A stretch of DNA of 64,000 bases from Piromyces finnis (lineage: Eukaryota; Neocallimastigomycota; Neocallimastigomycetes; Neocallimastigales; Neocallimastigaceae): NCBI GenBank assembly GCA_002104945.1, contig MCFH01000045.1, forward strand, positions 388,501 to 452,500, in the 5' to 3' direction. This document shows, piece by piece, positions 11,401-22,517 of this stretch. The notes beneath the pieces are model-generated. The model was given only the letters and a program-made list of their open reading frames with translations. It was not told the DNA's origin and did no database searches. A program made the position numbers and the translations under genes. The first letter of the stretch is position 1. Each line of letters starts with the position of its first letter.

Positions 11401-14317
11401 AATTTTAATTTCTTTATACTTCTTTTTTATTAAATGCATATAATTTACATATTTGAATATATTTTATTATATGGAACTAAGATAATATTATTTAAATATT
11501 ATTCAACTCACAATATATTGTTAAAATTAAATATATTTAAAAAAAGATATACTATGGAGCTATAAAAAGATTTTACTTTTTTTAATCGATCCTTAAATTA
11601 TATCTTATATAATAAATGGATTATGGATAAATTTTTATATTATAATACAATGTTAATATATTACAATAAATCAGTATCCAATTAAATATATGATTAGGAT
11701 TTATGTACATTACTTCAATATTATTAAAATGGAGTATACTCATTTTATTATTTGGCTGCTAAATAGCCAATCATTTTTGTTAAATTTATCTATCCTATAT
11801 ATTATGTCATAAATTGAAGGTGTTTTTTGTAAACATTTTATATTGATCAAATAACTAATATAAAATTTCAAAAAAAATAAAATAAAAAAGATTATCATAT
11901 TATTATTACTTTTTTTTTTAAATTATTAAATATTTCATTTAATATTAATAAAAATTTATAAAGTTTTATTTAATAATATTTAATAATAAATAAAGAGAAA
12001 GAAAAAAAGAGAATGTACATATTATATAAATATAAATTTGTGAATATAGTTTTAAGTTAATCATAATTTTTATTCGTTTTTCATAGTAAATGTAGATATA
12101 TTATTTTATTAATACCTATATTTACCTATTCAAGTAAATTTGAATTTTATATTATTTTTATATAATGTTAGTGAGGTTGAAAGTAAAAATAAAAACTAAT
12201 AAATAATTATTAAAAGCTAGATAAATATATTTAATATTATGTTATTCCGAACAAAAATTAATATATTATATAATTATTAATATAAGAATTTCTACTTACT
12301 TATTATATACTTATTTTATTTTAAAAAAAAAACAAAGTAGTTACTCCATTTTTATTATAATTAGTATTATCTTTTTTAATGTTTTTATATACTGTATAAA
12401 TTATTACTTTTTTGTTTTTAGTACTTTTACAAAAATCAATGTTGATAATTTTTAAAAAAAAAAAAGAGTAAAAATTTTGAATAAAAATAAAAAGAGAAAA
12501 CATATTGGTTTTTATATATTTTTTATTGTTAAAAGATTCAATAAATATTTTATAAAGATATTACATATATTAAATTGTCGTAAACTTTAATGTCTGGCAT
12601 AAATGAACTATTCAATATAACAATATAGATAAGATATTTTGAGTATCACGCACTCACTAAATAAAAAAATTAAAAAAAAAAAAATTCCTTATATTATTCA
12701 AATGAAAAAATATATCATCTTTCTTGAAAAAGTAATAAAATTTATTTCATTTGAATATAGAGCTTTTTTAATAAAAAATTTTGTTTAATCTTCTTTTGTT
12801 TTATACTATTTTGCATTATACAATTGTTAAATAATTTTAATAACTTATATATATATGTAATAATAAAGGAAAGGTAAAAAGTATATTATTTGATTATTTG
12901 TTTTATTTATTTTATTTTATTTTTATTTATTTTTTTATTTATTTATTTTGTTAGTTAGTTAGTTAATTATTATTCAAATATAAATTTTCATTAACATTTA
13001 ATTGAAAGCTAATCAAATATATTTTATCTCTTTTTTATTCAACATCCCAGAATTTTATATGATGAATCAAATAATTATTTTTTTTATTATCATTTTTTAT
13101 AGTATATAAATAGTATTTTGTTAATCCTATATATTCGATTTTCTAATACTTATGTTTATATATATGCTGTAATCCTTTATATTTTATATTTTATTGAAAA
13201 ATATGTTATATAAATTATAAAATAAAATATATTTTGCATAGATTCATTTGTAATTAGTAATATTTTTTATTTTTTAAATAGCTTTGTAAAATAATACCTT
13301 GTAGCTTTAATATTATTATGTAATAATTAATGTAAAATAAAAATAGATTAATAAATAATAAAAAATCAAAGTTTTATAAACATTACAATAATTACTAGTT
13401 AAGTTTTTTATTCTTTCTATTCTTTATATATATTAATGAAGAATATGTAATAATTTTTAGTGACCATTTAATCTAACCCTTTATTTATAAGTTCTAACCT
13501 CTAACCTCTCCACTTATTTTTATTAAAAATTAGTATTTTAATTTTTATATAACAAAAAAATAATAAATAAATTGGAACTTTGGAAAACTAAATAATATTA
13601 AGATATTAAATATAAATGATGTTAAATAAATAATATTTATTATACACTATTAATATATTATTAACTTAAATTTATATGATAATATTATAATTATAAAAGC
13701 ATTATATAAACTTGAATTATTATGGAAGTAATAATATTTGTTATTTTATTATAAAAATATTTCATATGCATTAGCTGATAAAGATTAACAAAGAAAAAAA
13801 TATTTAAAAAAATACAATTAAATCGAAAAATGGAAAACCAATTTAAAGATTATAATATGCAATAATAACATTCTATAATACATTATATCCAAATTTAATT
13901 TAATAAATAGTGTATAATTCAATCATTTTGAAGATATTTTAAAATTCATCAATTACATAAATTAACTTTTAGAATTTTAAATTTTGAATATGAAATAATA
14001 AGATTATACTAAAAACAAATAAATATTTAAAAATATATATTTATAACATTGAAAGAACATCTTTAGTATTATTAAAAATTATTTATATATTGATAAAATT
14101 ATCAACATTATATGTATTTTATCAACTTTATTAAATTGAAATAAAAAAAGATTTAAAATAATAAACATTAAATTAGATTCATGTTTTAAAAAAAAATAAT
14201 CTATAACATATACTCATAGTTAATTATAAATACAATATAATTTAATATTATATAAAGATATTTAAATTGCGAAATTAATATTAATTAGTTTATGATAATT
14301 GTAATAAATAAAAAGTA

Positions 14318-14368
<51 letters not shown>

Positions 14369-14467
14369 GATATTAGATTTAAATACGAATGAAAAAAAAA
14401 AGAATTTTAATAGTTTTTAATTATGGTGTTTAATATATATCTTTTATAAACTTTAAAACAAGAATAT

Positions 14468-14510
<43 letters not shown>

Positions 14511-14684
14511 TCAATTCAATTAAAGTGTAAATATAAATAAAAATAAAAATAAAAAAAGGCAATATATTGAAAAAGTATCAAAATATTTTTATCGTTTTTT
14601 TGAACAAAAATATTGTTAATTCATTTTGATAAAATTATGCTATATATATAAATATATATTTAATCTAATATTAATTTATTAAGA

Positions 14685-14718
<34 letters not shown>

Positions 14719-15474
14719 TAGATTTTTATAAGTAATAATAGAGTAATAGGTAATAGGATAGAAATATCATTACATAATTGTAAAAGAGTAAGATTGTAGG
14801 TGGTAAAAATAAGGTTTAATATTTGTTTTGAAAATCAATTTATTACTATTAATTTTTTTTTTAAAGTTATATACATATATAAATTGAAGTGTATTTTTTT
14901 TTTTTGAATTATAATATTTAATCTAGTTAGTGTATTTATCTTTTTCTTTCTTTCTGTTTGAAGTAATATATATATATATAAATATACATATTTTTTAAAA
15001 GAATATTGTATTCTTGATTATTAAAATTAATAACTTTGTGTTTTTTTAATGCCTATTTGTAATTTAATTATTTCATATATATTTAATTTATAAAGTTTTT
15101 CTTTTTTAATTTAAATGGATAAAGATATTAAATATAATTATTAATTAAAAAACTTGGATGCTTTATATTTTAATTAAAAAATTTTATAAAATAATAATAA
15201 TTAATTTACATCTTTTTAAAACAAATTTCTGTTTTAAAATATATCATTATTATTATTTCATTTAGATGATATTATAATACTTTGTTTCAAGAAATTTTAT
15301 TGTTATTATTGTTAATATCATATTTAGATAATTTTATTGAATTGTTTTTTTTTATATTACATATCATATATTAATTTATTCCTTCATATTTATATATACA
15401 ATAATAAATTTTTTATTACTATTTATAATAAATCCTATTAGTTAAATTTATTATTAAAAGAGAATTTTATAGTT

Positions 15475-15564
15475 TTTAAAAACATAAAAAAATAAATACA
15501 ATTGTCTTTATAAAGTAAGTTTAAAAACATAAAAAAATAAATGCAATTGTCTTTATAAAGTAAG
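15475..15564. repeat. 45-bp tandem duplication
   Basis: Copy one 15475-15519 and copy two 15520-15564 differ at a single base (AAATACAA versus AAATGCAA). Noncoding context. Confidence 0.9.
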
Positions 15565-15570
15565 AAGTTT

Positions 15571-15702
15571 GTTAATTATTGAATACAACAATAATTAATA
15601 TTATGGGTGATTATAATATTATAATATATTAATTATGTTAATTATTGAATACAACAATAATTAATATTATGGGTGATTATAATATTATAATATATTAATT
15701 AT
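15571..15702. repeat. Perfect 66-bp tandem duplication
   Basis: 15571-15636 is repeated without mismatch at 15637-15702; each copy starts GTTAATTATTGAATACAACA. It lies six bases after the 45-bp duplication, so two independent duplications abut. No coding potential seen. Confidence 0.95.
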
Positions 15703-16400
15703 AATTCATTTTTTTAAATTAATTTTCTAATTATTATGATGGAAATCAATTCCGAATATTATTTAATAATTTTGCCCATTGATCTACTCATATACTATTA
15801 GTCATTTAATTTTGACATTTAAAAAATATAGAATTAAATAATTTTATATTTTATTTTCAATCAATAAGTATTATAGATTTATATTTAATTTAACTTAATA
15901 TATACTTTTTTTTTTTTTTTATAAATTGCTATAAATTGAAATAGATTTAATTGTAGAATATTATGAATATTATTATCAACTTTTGAATTTCTCTGCATAA
16001 TCTATTTCCTAATTATTATACGAAATATATATATATTTATTATTAATATCTTAATAGGCACGCTAAATATTTTATAACATTTATATTTTTATAGATTTCT
16101 TTATTATAAACTATATTTTAAATTTATAAAGCAATTTTATAATTATTTTTAAATATCTGTTATTAATTCTTTATGTTTTTAATACCTCTTTATTATTTAA
16201 ATGAAATTTATTATATTTTATATTATTTTTTTAGTGATTTATTGATGAAATTATATAAAAAAATTGATTAACGACAATTAAATTTATTTTTAAAAATATG
16301 TATTATAAATTTAATTAAAATTGTAATGATTGTAATGTTTTGAAAAAGATTTGATGTCATCAACAAATACTTAATAAAATTATAATGATAATTATATAAT

Positions 16401-16715
16401 CTATATAACCAATTCTATATAACCATAATTATAATTTTTGAAATACCCCGGTATCATAAATTCCATATATACATCGTTTAGATAACATTTATAGTTAGTT
16501 TTATACAAATCAAACGAATCACAATATGTTTTACCATAATAATTATATGATTTTCTATAGTTAAAAAGAATATTATCACAAAGTTCTACTAATACCTTAT
16601 TATTGTTAAAAACACAATAAGTATCAAAAAGAATATTATCACAAAGTTCTACTAATACCTTATCATTGTTAAAAACACAATAAGTATCAACACAATTAAC
16701 ATATAAAAATTTCAT
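16401..16715 (-). CDS. Doubtful small ORF with an internal 21-codon duplication
   Basis: A 104-residue frame, MKFLYVNCVDTYCVFNNDKV..., Cys/Tyr/Asn-rich. Residues beginning DTYCVFNN and ending NILF occur twice in a row through a 63-bp in-frame duplication (about 16563-16688 on the plus strand), differing by one codon. The frame has no signal peptide and no family I recognise. Its composition is slightly less degenerate than the surrounding desert, so it could be a real small gene, a decayed exon, or chance. An in-frame duplication is mild support for coding, but a noncoding 63-bp duplication would look the same. Confidence 0.25.
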   Translation of the reverse strand: MKFLYVNCVDTYCVFNNDKVLVELCDNILFDTYCVFNNNKVLVELCDNILFNYRKSYNYYGKTYCDSFDLYKTNYKCYLNDVYMEFMIPGYFKNYNYGYIELVI

Positions 16716-19235
16716 TCTAAATTATTATTACATTTGTAAAAAATAAATGTATTATAACAATGTTCATTAACAGGGTTTTCTAATTTAGTAATATTTATCT
16801 AAATATGCTTTACAAATATATAATTTTATGTTACCATTTTATTTGATATTTTAATAAAAAATGGTTTACCATATTTATAATCCAGTGAAACACAAATATT
16901 AGTTTTTCAAAAATATCTTCCATAGTTTTCATTTTTAATATTTAATACTTGTTATAAAGAGTTGTAATATTATTATATTTTAATTTCCATAGAAGTATAT
17001 AATTTGAAAAAAAAAATACATATTGAATTTAACAAAACTATTTTTATTTAAATGTTACATATATAATTTCTATTGTTATTATTCTATGTTAAGAACTACA
17101 TTATAATAAAACATTTTTTATTTTTTCTTTCATGTAAGTAAAACTTAAATCCTTTTTTTTTATTTCAATTCATATTATTTAATACTTGTCATGTGATGCA
17201 TTTTAATATTCATATATTCATTGTTCCATATATTAAATCTTAAATACAAATTATTATTATAAATAATATATTATAATATATTTTTAATTATTAAATTTAA
17301 ATTAAACAATTAACTTAATACAAATTTAAAATATCTAAAATATAATCACAATATACTTGATTTGTTATTATAATTATTAACATTAGTTTTAATATTTTCG
17401 TATAATTCTTTTTTTTTTTATTTTGTATTTTTGTTTTTATTATAAATTTTTTTTAAAATGTTTTAATATTTTTATAAATACATCTGAATTAATTTTGTAT
17501 TATATACCTTAGTTTTTTAAAAATTGAATCATTCATTCATAATTTCCTTTTTTATATACAATTAACTCAACAAATTAGGTTAACATCCAATTTTCTTTTA
17601 AATTTTAAATATTGTACATTATACTATAACATAACAATAATAACATGTAACGTGATTAATAATTAATGATATTAAAAAAATGAAATATTTTAGTAATAAG
17701 ATAAATTATATACTTTTATTATTATTATAATAATATTATGATATTTATTTATTTCTTCAACTTTTTATTTATTTGTTTATTATTATTGAAAATTTTTTAA
17801 TATTTATTTCTCATATAACTAAAGATGAAAGAATTATAAATTTTTAAATAAAAATAAAAAATAATAATATAATATGAAGATTTAAATATATAGCTTTTTG
17901 AACTATTAAATAAAAAATAATATTTAAAGTTAAATTATAATTTTAATTCTGATGAAAAGGGATGAAATTGTTGATTGAATATTTATCCATCATTGTATAT
18001 TAAAAACAACCTCATTTCATATATGAGCATTCTAGTTATTACTATTATACAATTTTAAAATTGAATATTGTGGTAAATGAAAGGTTTGAACTAAATTTTT
18101 TAATATACCTCAATATATTAATTTTAATTTTAATTGTAAATAAATCATTTCATTATTATAATATTGAATGTAATTATTATTTATTTTTCATATATCCTTT
18201 TATATCCTTTTTGATATTATTATTAAATTTAATGTTTTTTTAATATTAAATAATGATTACACAAACTCTATTTACTATTAAAAAATACAATAACGCTTTT
18301 CAGTAAATTAAATATATATTCCAATAAAGGCTATAATATATAATATCTATTACATATGGTCAGTCATTGATGGGAAAAATCATAAAAAATAAAGTTTTAT
18401 CCTTATTTTAATAGAATATAAAACATATATTTTCTATTAGCTATGGAAACAAAGTAAAGGAAATAGGAAGAAATTATTCTTTTATTTTAATATAAATTTT
18501 TTAAGATTTTATTTATATATAATAAAGTTACAATAAATTAAAAATAATAATATTTAAACTTATTATTTTCATATCTTTTTTTTTGGTTCATGTTAATTAA
18601 AAATTTAATAATATTATTATTTAATATACTTTCAAATTTTAATATTAATTAATTGAATTTTATTATTGGAACATTTTCTATATAATAGTTAAAAAAGTAT
18701 TCCATTCAGAATTTTTTTTTCAATTTTTTTTTAAAAAAATAATAAAAAAAAATTATATATATTTTATAAAAAAAGATTCAAATAAATTAAAAAAAACATT
18801 ACTAAAAGAATAATACAAATTTTTTTAATAATATTTTTTTTATAGAAAAAATAAATAGAATTTATTTTTTTAAAGAAGTAAAATAATTAAAGAAAAAATA
18901 TAAGAGGTAATTAGAACTTTTATTTTAATAAAAAATAAAAATTTAATTGAAAACGCGCTTAGTTAATAGTTGAATAATTAATATATATTTTATTAATTTA
19001 TAATAAAAATTTAAATTCGAAAGAGTATTAAATAAAAAAAGTTCTAAAAAAATATTATACTAATAAAATTATATATTTTTATATATGTATATATAATATC
19101 TAAAATATACTTAATAAAAATAAAAAAAATATCATTTTTTAAAAAAAATTCAATAGATAATTATAAATTATCAATAATAAATAATAATAATAATTTAAGC
19201 ATAATTAATATTATAAATCAAATAAATAAGTCAAA

Positions 19236-21269
19236 ATGAATATGAAGAATCTTAACATCATTTTTGCTTTCATTTACGTTGCTAATTTGGTTCTTTCATC
19301 ACCAATTAGAAACTATGAAGAAACATCTCCAGCTATTATTGCTGAAGAAGAATACATTGTTTCTTCTCTTGAAGATTGTGATTCTAATGATGAAATCGAA
19401 ATCAAGGGTGATAATTATGTAGTAAAGAATGAAGAAGATTGCTTATCTGGTGATGAAATTATTAAGGATGATGAAGCTATTGTTCCAGCCGCCTCAGATT
19501 ATGAAGTCTCTAATGTTGAAGACTGTGAATCTGGTGATGAAATTATTGAAGAAAAGGAACCAGTTGCTCCATCAGTTGAAGAACCAGCTGAAAAGCCAGC
19601 TGATGAAGAATATGTTGTTGATAACGAAGAAGACTGTGAATCTGGTGACGAAATTGTTAATGAAAAGGAACCAGTTGCTCCATCAGTTGAAGAACCAGCT
19701 GAAAAGCCAGCTGATGAAGAATACGTTGTTGATAACGAAGAAGACTGTGAATCTGGTGACGAAATTGTTAATGAAAAGGAACCAGTTGCTCCATCAGTTG
19801 AAGAACCAGCTGAAAAGCCAGCTGATGAAGAATACGTTGTTGATAACGAAGAAGACTGTGAATCTGGTGACGAAATTATTAATGAAAAGGAACCAGTTGC
19901 TCCATCAGTTGAAGAACCAGCTGAAAAACCAGCTGATGAAGAATATGTTGTTGATAATGTAGAAGACTGTGAATCTGGTGACGAAATTGTTAATGAAAAG
20001 GAACCAGTTGCTCCATCAGTTGAAGAACCAGCTGAAAAGCCAGCTGATGAAGAATATGTTGTTGATAACGAAGAAGACTGTGAATCTGGTGACGAAATTG
20101 TTAATGAAAAGGAACCAGTTGCTCCATCAGTTGAAGAACCAGCTGAAAAGCCAGCTGATGAAGAATATGTTGTTGATAACGAAGAAGACTGTGAATCTGG
20201 TGACGAAATTGTTAATGAAAAGGAACCAGTTGCTCCATCAGTTGAAGAACCAGCTGAAAAGCCAGCTGAAAAGCCAGCTGATGAAGAATATGTTGTTGAT
20301 AATGTAGAAGACTGTGAATCTGGTGACGAAATTGTTAATGAAAAGGAACCAGTTGCTCCATCAGTTGAAGAACCAGCTGAAAAGCCAGCTGATGAAGAAT
20401 ACGTTGTTGATAACGAAGAAGACTGTAAATCTGGTGACGAAATTGTTAATGAAAAGGAACCAGTTGCTCCATCAGTTGAAGAACCAGCTGAAAAGCCAGC
20501 TGATGAAGAATACGTTGTTGATAACGAAGAAGACTGTGAATCTGGTGACGAAATTATTAATGAAAAGGAACCAGTTGCTCCATCAGTTGAAGAACCAGCT
20601 GAAAAGCCAGCTGATGAAGAATACGTTGTTGATAATGTAGAAGACTGTGAATCTGGTGACGAAATTGTTAATGAAAAGGAACCAGTTGCTCCATCAGTTG
20701 AAGAACCAGCTGAAAAGCCAGCTGATGAAGAATATGTTGTTGATAACGAAGAAGACTGTGAATCTGGTGACGAAATTATTAATGAAAAGGAACCAGTTGC
20801 TCCATCAGTTGAAGAACCAGCTGAAAAACCAGCTGATGAAGAATACGTTGTTGATAACGAAGAAGACTGTGAATCTGGTGACGAAATTATTAATGAAAAG
20901 GAACCAGTTGCTCCATCAGTTGAAGAACCAGCTGAAAAGCCAGCTGATGAAGAATATGTTGTTGATAACGAAGAAGACTGTGAATCTGGTGACGAAATTA
21001 TTAATGAAAAGGAACCAGTTGCTCCATCAGTTGAAGAACCAGCTGAAAAACCAGCTGACGAAGAATACGTTGTTGATAATGTAGAAGACTGTGAATCTGG
21101 TGACGAAATTGTTAATGAAAAGGAACCAGTTGCTCCATCAGTTGAAGAACCAGCTGAAAAGCCAGCTGATGAAGAATATGTTGTTGATAATGTAGAAGAC
21201 TGTGAATCTGGTGATGAAATTATTAACCAAGCTGATGAAGCTTTAAGTGATGTTGAAGATTCAGAATAA
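19236..21269 (+). CDS. Secreted acidic protein of 37-residue single-cysteine repeats
   Basis: A 677-residue protein with a signal peptide (MNMKNLNIIFAFIYVANLVL, cleavage probably near residues 21-24) and then an almost wholly repetitive body. Three diverged units come first, each with an EDC-x-S-x-DEI core. They are followed by 15 near-identical 37-residue units of the form DEEYVVDN-(E/V)-EDCESGDEI-(V/I)-N-EKEPVAPSV-EEPAEKPA, and a short acidic end, SDVEDSE. Each unit has exactly one Cys (18 in all) and many Asp/Glu. One unit has an additional AEKP insertion and another has EDCK in place of EDCE. No family is recognised. The protein is probably disordered and extracellular or wall-associated; cross-linking through the cysteines or cation binding by the acidic cores is inference only. 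Repeat number is likely to vary between strains or to be mis-assembled. Confidence 0.85.
   Translation: MNMKNLNIIFAFIYVANLVLSSPIRNYEETSPAIIAEEEYIVSSLEDCDSNDEIEIKGDNYVVKNEEDCLSGDEIIKDDEAIVPAASDYEVSNVEDCESGDEIIEEKEPVAPSVEEPAEKPADEEYVVDNEEDCESGDEIVNEKEPVAPSVEEPAEKPADEEYVVDNEEDCESGDEIVNEKEPVAPSVEEPAEKPADEEYVVDNEEDCESGDEIINEKEPVAPSVEEPAEKPADEEYVVDNVEDCESGDEIVNEKEPVAPSVEEPAEKPADEEYVVDNEEDCESGDEIVNEKEPVAPSVEEPAEKPADEEYVVDNEEDCESGDEIVNEKEPVAPSVEEPAEKPAEKPADEEYVVDNVEDCESGDEIVNEKEPVAPSVEEPAEKPADEEYVVDNEEDCKSGDEIVNEKEPVAPSVEEPAEKPADEEYVVDNEEDCESGDEIINEKEPVAPSVEEPAEKPADEEYVVDNVEDCESGDEIVNEKEPVAPSVEEPAEKPADEEYVVDNEEDCESGDEIINEKEPVAPSVEEPAEKPADEEYVVDNEEDCESGDEIINEKEPVAPSVEEPAEKPADEEYVVDNEEDCESGDEIINEKEPVAPSVEEPAEKPADEEYVVDNVEDCESGDEIVNEKEPVAPSVEEPAEKPADEEYVVDNVEDCESGDEIINQADEALSDVEDSE
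19560..21225. repeat. 111-bp coding minisatellite, about 15 copies
   Basis: DNA-level view of the repeat array. The units are 111 bp and nearly identical, with scattered synonymous changes (TATGTT versus TACGTT) and two recurring amino-acid variants. One 12-bp insertion adds a second AEKP. The unit lacks stop codons in the sense frame and in one antisense frame, which creates a 591-codon antisense open frame that is most likely meaningless. Confidence 0.95.
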
Positions 21270-22517
21270 AGCATTTAATTTATGCTATTATTTTAGTAAT
21301 AATTTTATTTCTAATAACAATAAATTAAATATGTATTATTATTAGAAATAAAATAAATTGTATAAAATATATATAATTTTTTTTTATAAAAGAAAATTAT
21401 TTTTCATTAATTTTTTTATTTTTTTTCATAAATGTTAAAAAGAAAAAAATTTGAAAGATAAATATATTAATATTAATATATTAACATTTTTAGAATAAAA
21501 AATAATTAAAAAAAAAAAAAAAGAAATATTTAATAGTAAATAAATAATAATAAAAAATATTTATCAATATCAATATCTTAAATTAATAAAGAAATACAAA
21601 AATTAAAAAAAAAAAAAAAAAATAGCGAAATTAAATACATTTGTAAATTATATTTTATGATTTAGTAAATGTTTTTTTTTTTTTTTTTAGTTGCAGGTTA
21701 TGTCCCATGAATTAAAATAATTATCATTTTTGAAAATTTTGGTATGTGGCACAAATAAAATGCTGCTGAATTTTTTTTTAAATAATTTGGTAAAGTGAAG
21801 CTTTACTTTTATTTATACATAAACTCAACACAATGAAAATGATAAAATATAATAAATAATATTCTTTATTTTTCCTTTTTTAAATTGTAAGTAATTATAT
21901 TTATTTTAAAGGACAGCTTTATAAATAAATATATGAAAAAATTATTATATTTTCATAAATATAATTATATCTTTTTTTTTAAGTACTCTAAATTTTATTT
22001 TAAAATATATACATTGAAATAATTATTTCTATGATTTTAAAGTTTGATTATTATTTTTTTATTTATATTAACTTTTCACATGAGTAATATTTATTATTTA
22101 ATTTAATAAATTCAAAATAAACATAAATATATGATATTATGTACCATACATAATGTAATTGTAATCAAAGAAAATTAAAGAATTTTTAAATTTGTAATAA
22201 TAGCGAATCAGAAAAAAAAAATAAAATATTATTATAAAAAATGTAAAAAGTATTACAATAATAATAAAAAAATTCCAATTACTAATTTAATTAATTTATA
22301 ATATCATTTAACTGATAATATATTAAATATTAATTAGAAAAGATAGAATAGAAAAATATATATATATAATATATTTTTTTTTATTTTATATATTAAAAAA
22401 AAGAGTATTATTTGATACAGAATTTAGTATTATCCATTTATCTTAGAAGATAGTGTCTATAATACTTTTACTTTTTTTATAATTTAATTCATTTATTCAG
22501 AAATATAAATAAAAAAT
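21270..22517. other. Spacer between the repeat-protein gene and CCT3
   Basis: A/T-rich with several homopolymer runs (21606-21623, 21672-21690). It presumably holds the 3' UTR of the upstream gene and the CCT3 promoter. No gene or RNA recognised. Confidence 0.5.

Larger units (their letters stand above)
8491..19235. other. 10.7-kb AT-rich gene desert
   Basis: Almost pure A/T sequence with homopolymers (poly-A near 9968-9993, poly-T near 14470-14517), AT dinucleotides (14330-14351) and an AAT run (14689-14717). Open frames such as 9219-9515, 12321-12503 and 18061-18243 are Phe/Ile/Asn/Tyr-rich products of base composition with no recognisable motif. The only segments standing out are the tandem duplications at 15.5-15.7 kb and the frame at 16401-16715. 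The right end must contain the promoter of the acidic repeat gene. Confidence 0.7.

Noticed and set aside
9103-12503. Phe/Ile/Tyr-rich frames of 60-98 codons in the desert
   Set aside because: Expected from composition; no start context, motif or intron structure.
19560-21225. Regular direct repeats suggesting a CRISPR array
   Set aside because: The repeats are coding, contiguous, 111 bp long with no unique spacers, in a eukaryotic gene.
19499-21274. 591-codon antisense open frame over the acidic repeat gene (Ser-rich SSPDSQSS repeats)
   Set aside because: It arises because the 111-bp unit lacks stops in that antisense frame; the sense strand has a signal peptide, natural start and sensible composition.
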